Assembly (NCBI GenBank): GCA_004525465.1
Contig: SPCN01000030.1
Location: forward strand, 1-14,133
Direction of reading: 5' to 3'
Length of the DNA stretch: 14,133 bases
Source of the DNA: Chrysiogenales bacterium
GTDB taxonomy: Bacteria > Acidobacteriota > Aminicenantia > UBA2199
Position 1 is the first letter of the stretch; the number at the start of each line of letters is the position of its first letter. The notes below the pieces were generated by a model, which was not told where the DNA came from, searched no databases, and was given only the letters and a program-made list of their open reading frames with translations. Below, in pieces: positions 1 through 5,553 of the stretch. The position numbers were made by a program, and so were the translations under genes.

Positions 1-92
1 ATGCCCAATCACTAGCGGAGATTTCCGGCGTTGCGGCCGGCTTGTCAAATGGATGCTGATTTCCTATTGCGCTTCGCGGCAATGAGCGAAAG

Positions 93-114
93 AAAAAATA
101 ACCTTTACCCGGTT
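93..114 (-). terminator. Possible intrinsic terminator at the end of the lapA-like gene
   Basis: On the minus strand an AACC/GGTT stem with a 7-base loop overlaps the last codons and stop of the lapA-like gene and is followed by ATTTTTT. On the plus strand the same stem is followed by a run of eight T, so it could work in both directions. The stem has only 4 strong pairs plus A-U extension, so the call is weak. Confidence 0.35.
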
Positions 115-326
115 TTTTTTGCCCGTGTAAGGGTCCAGCGCAGGAAGGCCAGCAAGCTGCCGCCGCTGACCATGCCCAGGGCATAGGTCCCGGCGACGAC
201 CGCGGCGATCGGCAGCGTCACGCTCCAGCTTACAAACGAGACGGTGATCGTCTGCAGATTCTGCAGCGCGAACAGGGTGGTGACAGCGACAAGCAGGATG
301 AGCAGAAAGAAGTAGAAGGTTCTCAT
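105..326 (-). CDS. LapA-domain (DUF1049-like) small inner membrane protein
   Basis: A 73-residue protein with an N-terminal membrane segment (about residues 4-22), the LapA-typical stretch FALQNLQTITVSF (about 18-31), a second membrane segment (about 38-62) and a short basic tail (RAKK). This order of two membrane helices around a short N-Q-containing loop is characteristic of the LapA/YciS family. In Enterobacteria that family works with LapB in controlling lipopolysaccharide assembly; in other bacteria the role is unproven. The start at 326 was chosen because GGAGGAAAC precedes the ATG at ideal spacing; the reading frame stays open upstream to 413 but has no support there. The gene is transcribed divergently from the NatAB-like pair, and no lapB neighbour is visible. 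The family call is fairly firm; the function in this organism is inferred. Confidence 0.75.
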   Translation of the reverse strand: MRTFYFFLLILLVAVTTLFALQNLQTITVSFVSWSVTLPIAAVVAGTYALGMVSGGSLLAFLRWTLTRAKKTG

Positions 327-350
327 GTTTCCTCCATACCCGGCAGCAGG

Positions 351-379
351 ATTATGGCGCAGACCCCCAGAAAAATCAA
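351..379 (-). promoter_or_regulatory. Predicted sigma-70 promoter for the lapA-like gene
   Basis: Read on the minus strand: TTGATT (-35, at 374-379), 17-base spacer, CATAAT (-10, at 351-356). Transcription would start near 344, giving a leader of about 18 bases that contains the GGAGG ribosome binding site. Its -35 box lies 16 bases from that of the divergent natA promoter, so the two could share control. Confidence 0.6.
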
Positions 380-395
380 TAAAGCCAAAAAAATC

Positions 396-424
396 TTGAC
401 TGCATGCCCACATCGCGCTACACT
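396..424 (+). promoter_or_regulatory. Predicted sigma-70 promoter for the NatAB-like operon
   Basis: TTGACT (396-401), 17-base spacer, TACACT (419-424). Transcription would start near 431. An AGGAG ribosome binding site at 443-447 precedes the ATG at 457 with a 9-base gap. Confidence 0.7.
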
Positions 425-456
425 CTTGCCATTATGCGCAACAGGAGAAACCGATC

Positions 457-1224
457 ATGATCGTCGTGGAAAACCTGACCAAATCGTTTCGCTTGAGCAA
501 AGAACAGAAAAAAGAAAAAGTCGCCCCCGGCGACTGCAACCATGTGGACGCCGTGGCCGGCATCAGCTTCAGCTGCCGGCCCGGCCGTATATTTACCCTG
601 CTCGGCCCCAACGGCGCCGGCAAAACCACGGCGCTGCGCCTGATCGCCACCATGCTGCGCCCCAGTTCGGGCCGGATCGAAGTGGCAGGCTTCGACACGG
701 TAAAGGAGGCCGGGCAGGTGCGCCGCCACATCGGTTTTCTCACCGGCAGCACCGGGCTTTACGAGCGGCTGACGCCGACCGAGATGATCGACTACTACGG
801 CCGCCTGCACGGCATGGACGCGGCGCTGCTGGCCAGGCGCAAAGCAGACCTTTTTCGCCTGCTGGGCATCGAAGCGTTCGCCGGGCGGCGCATCGGCAAG
901 CTGTCATCGGGCATGAAGCAGAAGGTCTCGATCGCCCGTACCTTGATCCACGATCCGCAGGTGCTGGTATTCGATGAACCAACGGTCGGCCTGGACGTGA
1001 TCACCGCCAAAAACATCATGCAACTGATCCGCCAGTGCCGTGGCGACGGCAAAACCGTGATCTTTTCCACCCATATCATGGGCGAAGTGAGTCTGCTCAG
1101 TGACGACCTGGCCATCATCCACCGCGGGCGCCTGCTCTACAACGGCAGCTATGACGTTTTCATCAAGGAGATGCAGGCAAAATCGCTCGAGGATGAATTC
1201 ATCCGCCGGGTAGAGGAGGCGTAA
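457..1224 (+). CDS. NatA-like ABC transporter ATP-binding protein
   Basis: A 255-residue cytoplasmic ATPase. Walker A GPNGAGKTT is at residues 50-58, the signature LSSGM at 149-153, Walker B VLVFDE at 169-174, the D-loop GLD at 178-180 and the switch histidine H206 in FSTHIM. It would power the permease encoded next to it. The region after the second strand reads FLTGSTGLYERLT (about 94-106), where most ABC ATPases have a Q-loop glutamine; the TG.TGLY.RLT pattern is typical of the NatA subgroup, whose Bacillus member takes part in sodium extrusion. A lysine-rich insertion of about a dozen residues (12-28) separates the first strand from the rest of the fold. The stop is one base from the next start, so the pair forms an operon. 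The true substrate cannot be read from the sequence; sodium or organic cations are only a family-based guess. Confidence 0.85.
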   Translation: MIVVENLTKSFRLSKEQKKEKVAPGDCNHVDAVAGISFSCRPGRIFTLLGPNGAGKTTALRLIATMLRPSSGRIEVAGFDTVKEAGQVRRHIGFLTGSTGLYERLTPTEMIDYYGRLHGMDAALLARRKADLFRLLGIEAFAGRRIGKLSSGMKQKVSIARTLIHDPQVLVFDEPTVGLDVITAKNIMQLIRQCRGDGKTVIFSTHIMGEVSLLSDDLAIIHRGRLLYNGSYDVFIKEMQAKSLEDEFIRRVEEA

Positions 1225-1225
1225 A

Positions 1226-2425
1226 ATGAAAATGATTGCCATTATTTTCCGTAAAGAGCTGAAAGATATGATGCGCGACCGGCGTACCCTTTTTTTCATG
1301 ATCATCATGCCTTTTCTGATTATTTTCCTGATTGTCAACCTGTCGATGCGCCTGGGTATGGACATGGAAAAGCGGGCCCAGGAAAAGGAATTGCATGTGG
1401 CCGTTTTATCCGCCGTGCCGCTGCCGGTATTTGTCAATCTGCTGCAGACCATGGAAAAGGTAAAAATCGATACCCAGGTGGCTCGGACCGAGATCAACCG
1501 GGCAGTGAACGACGGCCGGCTCGATTTCGCGGTATCTTTTCCGGACGATTTTTCTGAAAAGTTCGATAGCCAGGGAACGAGCGAAGTGCCGGTCTATTAC
1601 AAAGCCTCCACTTCGGAAAATGAGCGAGCCCTGGGTCGCATTCAAAAAGTCCTGGAGGCATACGGCAAACAACTCCTGAACTTGCGCCTCGAGAAAAAAA
1701 ACCTGACCTCTGCTTTTGTGGAGCCAATAAAAATTGTCGAGATGGATATCTCCTCGATCCGGGAAAAAATGGGCCAACGCGTCGGCGGCATGCTGCCCTA
1801 CTTGTTGGTCATCTTCTGTTTTCTGGGTGCCATGTATCCGGCCATCGACCTGGCGGCCGGCGAAAAGGAGCGGGGCACCATGGAGACGCTGTTGGTATCC
1901 CCGGCCACCCGCCTGCAGATCGTTGTGGGCAAATTCCTGGTAGTCACCGCTTCGGGCATATTCACAGCGCTGTCTTCGGTGCTCTGGCTTTACCTGGTAT
2001 TCAGGCAGAGCAAGATGATTCCCCCTGAAATATTGAGCGTTGTTCTCAAACTGATTGAGTGGAAGTCGCTTTTGCTGCTTTTTTCGATGATCATCCCCCT
2101 CTGCGCCTTTTTCGCCGCCATTCTGCTCTCGGTTTCGGTTTTTGCCAAATCGTACAAGGAGGCTTCGAGCATCATCGCTCCGCTTAATATGATAATCATC
2201 ATCCCCGTCCTGATCGGCATATTCCCTGGTATCAAATTGAGCGCAACCACCGCCCTGATTCCCATACTTAACATCTCGTTGGCCACCAAGGAGATCATTG
2301 CCGGCACGATCTCGCCCCTGCTGATGGCCGAAGTTTTCCTGGTCCTCTTCGCCCTGGCGGCAGTGGGTTTGATTTTCTGCACCAGCTGGTTCAATCGCGA
2401 AGCAGTCATATTCCGTGGCGTTTGA
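1226..2425 (+). CDS. NatB-like ABC-2 family permease
   Basis: A 399-residue membrane protein. One helix near residues 20-40 is followed by an extracytoplasmic domain of about 145 residues (45-188). A C-terminal bundle of about five helices follows, near 188-210, 228-258, 278-308, 315-338 and 365-390. After the second helix comes AGEKERGTMETLLVSP (about 211-226), the cytoplasmic coupling segment characteristic of NatB/ABC-2 permeases. The GAGGAGG ribosome binding site (1213-1219) lies inside the last codons of the ATPase gene, and one base separates that stop from this ATG, so translation is probably coupled. The two proteins should form an inner membrane exporter. A second in-frame ATG two codons downstream is a possible alternative start. 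The substrate is unknown. Confidence 0.85.
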   Translation: MKMIAIIFRKELKDMMRDRRTLFFMIIMPFLIIFLIVNLSMRLGMDMEKRAQEKELHVAVLSAVPLPVFVNLLQTMEKVKIDTQVARTEINRAVNDGRLDFAVSFPDDFSEKFDSQGTSEVPVYYKASTSENERALGRIQKVLEAYGKQLLNLRLEKKNLTSAFVEPIKIVEMDISSIREKMGQRVGGMLPYLLVIFCFLGAMYPAIDLAAGEKERGTMETLLVSPATRLQIVVGKFLVVTASGIFTALSSVLWLYLVFRQSKMIPPEILSVVLKLIEWKSLLLLFSMIIPLCAFFAAILLSVSVFAKSYKEASSIIAPLNMIIIIPVLIGIFPGIKLSATTALIPILNISLATKEIIAGTISPLLMAEVFLVLFALAAVGLIFCTSWFNREAVIFRGV

Positions 2426-2475
2426 GGTCAGTGATTAGTAATTGGCAAGAACTTGGCAAACGGCTTACGGCTGAC

Positions 2476-2717
2476 GGTGTACGGTTAGAAAAAATAGAAA
2501 TTCCAAATCACAAATTCTAAATTCTCAGGGAAACCAGTGGAAGTGGTAGTGATAGTTGAAGCAAAAAACCTTAGGGAAGAGCTATTGAATTTTCAATGCT
2601 TTTCTTCCTAACACGAACACTAGCAATAACACTTTTCTCAGTTGTGGCTATTTGGTCATTGGCGCTTGTTTGGGATTTGCTGCTTGGAATTTTGCCTTTT
2701 ACCGTATGCCGTACACC
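2476..2717. repeat. Repeat-bounded spacer between convergent genes
   Basis: The interval starts with GGTGTACGG (2476-2484) and ends with its exact reverse complement CCGTACACC (2709-2717). Next to each end are 7-base units of the form NACGGNN: four at 2459-2486 on the plus strand and two at 2700-2713 on the minus strand. Just inside each end, pointing inward, are A-rich words beginning TTCCAA (2501-2508 plus strand; 2684-2689 minus strand). The interval holds the panE terminator and the last 20 codons of panE. No transposase or other gene lies inside. It could be a small non-autonomous element or a decayed repeat. Confidence 0.55.
2563..2611 (-). terminator. Intrinsic terminator of the PanE-family gene
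   Basis: On the minus strand, about 45 bases past the panE stop, a long imperfect stem-loop (2611-2571) is followed by GG and six T (2568-2563). The inner stem is ATTGAA/TTCAAT plus GC/GC with one bulged base; the outer arms AAGA/TCTT and TTAGG/CCTAA pair with some G-U steps. The plus strand lacks a T-run, so it acts for panE, not natB. Confidence 0.6.
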
Positions 2718-3660
2718 TTAAACCGAGCTCTTCTGCCCGGTTCTCCTGGCGCAGCGCCTCCAGGGCCTTGACCAGGTCGACCATGAAGGCATTGACCGGC
2801 GTTGGCAATCCGTGTTCTTTCCCCAGCCCGACGATGGCGCCGTTGATGAAATCGATCTCGCCCGGGCGGCCGCGCCAAAAATCCTGGAGCATGGAAGTGG
2901 CGTTGTCGGAGCGGATGAAGCGGTTGACGAAGGTGGAGTCCACCTTGACCTCGACGCCTTCGGCAGCGGCCACGGCGTTGCCTTCTGCCAGGATGGCTGA
3001 TTTCAGTCCGTCGAAGCGCTCCTCGGCCACCATGCGGTTGCGGGCCTGGAGCAGGACCGAGAGCGGGTTGATCACGGCGTTGACCAGCAGCTTGGTCCAA
3101 AGGTCGCGGCGAATGTCCCGGCTTTTCTCGACCTTGAGCGCCAGGCCTTGCAAGAGGTCGAAGAACGGCGAGTCGGCGAAGGCCGGTTCAACGCGAATGC
3201 CGCCGCCGAAAGAAGTGACCTGGCCGGGGCCGACCAAGGTAGCGCCCATGGCCACGATGCCGATGAAAACTTGATTGCTCGGCACGCTCAGGCCGTGCAG
3301 GGCTTTTAAGGCAAGTTTCTTGATGCCGTAGCCGTTCTGCAGGAGCAGCACCACCGTCGTAGACCGCAAATAGGGTGCCAGGCTGCCGAGAGCGCTTTCC
3401 AGGTCAACGGCCTTGACCGTGACGATCAACAGGGTGTCGTCCAGGGGTGAATCGACCACTTCGCTCGCGGCCAGGGAAACCGGGGCGTCAAGCAGGCCGT
3501 CGACGCGCAGGCCCTGCTCGCGGATGGCCCGGACGTGGTCGCGGCGGCCGACCAGGAGCGGTTCACATCCCGGCTTGGCCGCCAGGGCGGCGGCCAGCAC
3601 CGAGCCGATGGCCCCGCCGCCGAGAACGACCAGGCGCGGCTTGTTCAAAGCGCTTTTCAT
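2656..3660 (-). CDS. Ketopantoate reductase family protein (PanE/ApbA-like)
   Basis: A 334-residue NADPH-dependent reductase of the 2-dehydropantoate 2-reductase family, which makes pantoate for coenzyme A. The nucleotide-binding motif GGGAIG is at 14-19. The family's conserved residues can be picked out: K83 in VTVKAVDL, N109 in LLQNGYG, the catalytic-type K190 in LWTKLLVNAVINPL and E268 in GRPGEIDFINGAIV. The ATG at 3660 gives the standard N-terminus. The frame continues 32 codons upstream through an 8-bp tandem repeat (SLPLYLFT repeats), which is rejected as coding. No good ribosome binding site precedes 3660. The last 20 residues (315-334, RCTAYG to NKRQ) are encoded by intergenic repeat DNA and do not look like family sequence. 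No other pantothenate genes are nearby, so a related 2-oxo-acid reductase role is possible. Confidence 0.85.
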   Translation of the reverse strand: MKSALNKPRLVVLGGGAIGSVLAAALAAKPGCEPLLVGRRDHVRAIREQGLRVDGLLDAPVSLAASEVVDSPLDDTLLIVTVKAVDLESALGSLAPYLRSTTVVLLLQNGYGIKKLALKALHGLSVPSNQVFIGIVAMGATLVGPGQVTSFGGGIRVEPAFADSPFFDLLQGLALKVEKSRDIRRDLWTKLLVNAVINPLSVLLQARNRMVAEERFDGLKSAILAEGNAVAAAEGVEVKVDSTFVNRFIRSDNATSMLQDFWRGRPGEIDFINGAIVGLGKEHGLPTPVNAFMVDLVKALEALRQENRAEELGLRCTAYGKRQNSKQQIPNKRQ

Positions 3661-3676
3661 GGAACCGTTATAGCAA

Positions 3677-3748
3677 AAAGAGGTAAAGAGGTAAAGAGGT
3701 AAAGAGGTAAAGAGGTAAAGAGGTAAAGAGGTAAAGAGGTAAAGAGGT
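3677..3748. repeat. 8-bp microsatellite, nine perfect AAAGAGGT copies
   Basis: Nine uninterrupted tandem copies of AAAGAGGT, then a partial tenth (AAAGA, to 3753). The array starts 17 bases upstream of the panE start codon, in the region expected to hold its leader or promoter. All three frames are open on the minus strand, giving runs of the 8-residue unit SLPLYLFT. Tracts like this change copy number by slipped-strand mispairing, so the length may vary between cells or strains. Confidence 0.9.
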
Positions 3749-3768
3749 AAAGACAAAGGCGAAGAATC

Positions 3769-3812
3769 TGTAGGGGGCTGCTTGTCCCCGCCAGGGGGGA
3801 CCGCCCTTTATA
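3769..3812. repeat. Hairpin element with TGTAGGG end
   Basis: The outer arms TGTAGGGGGC (3769-3778) and GCCCTTTATA (3803-3812) pair fully if three G-U pairs are allowed. An inner perfect stem GTCCCC/GGGGAC (3784-3789 and 3796-3801) has a 6-base loop. It shares its first seven bases with the palindrome at 5416-5443. It lies in the 355-base gap between panE and the peptidase gene, which otherwise holds the microsatellite, an 8-G run (3883-3890), a GTTAACGG word and the peptidase promoter. Confidence 0.55.
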
Positions 3813-3966
3813 AGTTCCACAGCACCAGCACAAGCAAGTTGCAATGTCCAAAATGAAGAAGATCACCCGTTAACGGTTTTGTGGGGGGGGATGAATCAAA
3901 GCCTGCGAAAGACGATTAAAATGACATTGTTTTGCTTATTGTAATTTGAAAAAAAATAAAAACGGC

Positions 3967-3995
3967 TTGACTGTGCGGGCGCAGAGGTTTATACA
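3967..3995 (+). promoter_or_regulatory. Predicted sigma-70 promoter of the S37 peptidase gene
   Basis: TTGACT (3967-3972), 17-base spacer, TATACA (3990-3995). Transcription would start at about 4002, leaving a leader of only about 14 bases before the ATG at 4016. GAGGT at 4006-4010 serves as ribosome binding site. Confidence 0.7.
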
Positions 3996-4015
3996 ATGCA
4001 GGAATGAGGTGCTCC

Positions 4016-5356
4016 ATGCGTATTCGTCGCTTCTTGCTGCTTCTTTTGCTGCTGCCCCTTTTCTCCTGCAACCGGGAGGAAGTCGACAACGACCTGCCGC
4101 TCCTGGAGCGGCTGCGGCAGATCCCCGGGCTGCAGGTCACGGAGATTACCTCGTTGGCGGGCTACCAACAATCCTTCCAGGTCGACATTACCCAGGCGGT
4201 CGACCACGCCGACCCGGCCCGGGGCACCTTCGCCCAGCGTTTCTACCTTTCCTTTCGCGGCGAGGCGGCACCGACCGTTTTTTACACCAGCGGCTACGGC
4301 ATCGGCCGCAACTATGAGTCCGAGCCGGCCGTCCTGCTGCAGGCCAACCAGGTGCTCATGGTCCACCGCTATTTCCCCTATGCCGTCCCCTCGCCCGACG
4401 ACTGGAGCTTCCTGACCATCGCCCAGGCTGCCGCCGACCAGCACGAGGTCCGCGAGCGGCTGCGCGGCATTTTTCCCGGTAAATGGGTGAGCAGCGGCGC
4501 CAGCAAGGGGGGCATGACCGCCCTCTATTACCGCTACTTCTATCCGGACGATGTCGATGCCACGGTGGCCTACGTGGCGCCGGTCATGGAGCGGACCGAG
4601 GACCCGCGCTTCCCTCCTTTCTTCGATCAGGTGGGGACGGCGGAGTGCCGGGAGAAGCTCCGCCGCTTCCAGCTGGAAGTCCTGGATCGCAGGGCGGCAA
4701 TGCTCTCCCTGGTCCACGAGCACGCCCTTCTGAAGCAGTATTCCTTCGGCGTCTTCAGCGAGGCTCAGGCCCTGGAGTACTCCGTACTCGAGTATCCCTT
4801 CGCCTTCTGGCAGTACGGGACCAGCGGCGGCTGCGACGCCATCCCCGCCCCCGGCGCCTCTGACCGCGAGCTGTTCGACCACCTGGTCGCGGTCTCGCCG
4901 CTCAATTATTACGCCGACGCCGATTATCAATACTACCGCCCGCTCTTCTACCAGGCCTTCACCGAGATCGGCTACTGCCCCTTCCGCTTCGCCCATCTCG
5001 CCGGCCTGCTCCATGCCGTACCCGCCCCCTCCTACCGCGCCTTCGCCCCGCGCGGGGTGGAGATGGCCTTACGCCCGGAGACAATGCAGCAGGTCGTCCC
5101 CTGGCTGCGCCATCAGGCGGAGCGCATCATCTATATTTACGGCAAGGACGATCCCTGGACGGCGGCGGCCCTGGCGCCCGACCCCGGCCTCGACGCGCTC
5201 TATGTGGTCCAGCCCGGCGCCAACCACCGGGTGAAGATCAAGGATCTTGACCGCAAGGCGGAAGTGATCCAGGCCCTGGAACGCTGGCTGCAGATCGACA
5301 TCGACGAGGCCCGGCTGGCGTCTGTGGCCTCAGAGACCGGAAGGGAGAGATTATAG
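4016..5356 (+). CDS. Secreted S37-type serine peptidase, predicted lipoprotein
   Basis: A 446-residue alpha/beta-hydrolase-fold peptidase resembling peptidase family S37 (tripeptidyl aminopeptidases first described in Streptomyces). The N-terminus is a lipoprotein signal: MRIRR, a leucine run, and a lipobox L15-F16-S17-C18, so the protein should be anchored to a membrane outside the cytoplasm. The nucleophile elbow is GASKGG with Ser163; D378 in YGKDDPW and H404 in GANHRVK complete the likely catalytic triad. FYTSGYG (89-95) may carry the oxyanion-hole backbone. Family members remove short peptides from N-termini; here the enzyme probably feeds on extracellular protein. The start at 4016 has GAGGT six bases upstream; an in-frame ATG at 4004 lacks usable spacing. 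The gene has its own promoter and stands alone. Confidence 0.8.
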   Translation: MRIRRFLLLLLLLPLFSCNREEVDNDLPLLERLRQIPGLQVTEITSLAGYQQSFQVDITQAVDHADPARGTFAQRFYLSFRGEAAPTVFYTSGYGIGRNYESEPAVLLQANQVLMVHRYFPYAVPSPDDWSFLTIAQAAADQHEVRERLRGIFPGKWVSSGASKGGMTALYYRYFYPDDVDATVAYVAPVMERTEDPRFPPFFDQVGTAECREKLRRFQLEVLDRRAAMLSLVHEHALLKQYSFGVFSEAQALEYSVLEYPFAFWQYGTSGGCDAIPAPGASDRELFDHLVAVSPLNYYADADYQYYRPLFYQAFTEIGYCPFRFAHLAGLLHAVPAPSYRAFAPRGVEMALRPETMQQVVPWLRHQAERIIYIYGKDDPWTAAALAPDPGLDALYVVQPGANHRVKIKDLDRKAEVIQALERWLQIDIDEARLASVASETGRERL

Positions 5357-5361
5357 ATATC

Positions 5362-5526
5362 GGTGTACGGTTTACGGTTAACGGTTTGCGGCAATAAAAA
5401 ATCCTTCATTTTATTTGTAGGGAACGCAGATCTGCGTTCCCTATCCAAGACAGAACTCCAGGGATATGGATGTTTGGGCTTTTGACTTTTTCTGCACCGT
5501 CAGCCTGGCACCGTGTGCCGTTCACC
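5362..5526. repeat. Second repeat-bounded convergent spacer
   Basis: It begins GGTGTACGG (5362-5370) and ends CCGTTCACC (5518-5526), an 8-of-9 inverted match. Three TACGGTT-type units follow the left end (5366-5386), and two units face inward from the right end (TGCCGTT 5516-5522, CACCGTG 5509-5515). The design matches the spacer at 2476-2717 but the interior differs. It lies between the stop of the peptidase gene and the stop of the exporter operon. Confidence 0.5.
5418..5443. repeat. 26-bp perfect palindrome
   Basis: Every base from 5418 to 5443 pairs with its mirror partner (TAGGGAACGCAGA and its reverse complement). The palindrome is preceded by TG, giving the same TGTAGGG edge as the element at 3769. 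Neither strand shows a T-run directly after it, so a standard terminator is not clear, though a bidirectional stem-loop at the end of two converging transcripts could still stall or protect RNA ends. Confidence 0.85.
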
Positions 5527-5553
5527 GAGCCCAGTACCGTTTCGGTTAGTTTG

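Noticed and set aside
1..104. Possible end of a plus-strand gene in frames 2 or 3 (stops at 85 and 59)
   Set aside because: Too short to judge; no recognisable protein end, so not annotated. The potentially bidirectional hairpin at 93-114 would fit an upstream gene but does not prove one.
354..977. 207-codon plus-strand frame overlapping the NatA-like gene
   Set aside because: It is a frame-shifted shadow of natA, Arg/Pro/His-rich, with no family motifs.
3677..3748. Tandem array considered as a CRISPR or origin iteron set
   Set aside because: Units are 8 bases with no spacers, and there are no cas genes, DnaA-box pattern or replication gene nearby; it is a simple microsatellite.
3782..3814. 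Plus-strand TTGTCC/TATAAG pair as a promoter
   Set aside because: The spacer is 21 bases, well outside the usual 16-18; the sequence is explained by the hairpin element.
3657..3866. Minus-strand reading frames with repeated SLPLYLFT units upstream of or overlapping the PanE start
   Set aside because: They are translations of the 8-bp tandem repeat and a hairpin element; all frames are open by chance of the unit sequence, and no start signal supports them.
3891..3944. 17-codon plus-strand ORF (starting MNQSLRK) directly after an 8-G run
   Set aside because: There is no spacing between the G-run and the ATG, no promoter, and no similarity recognised; probably chance.
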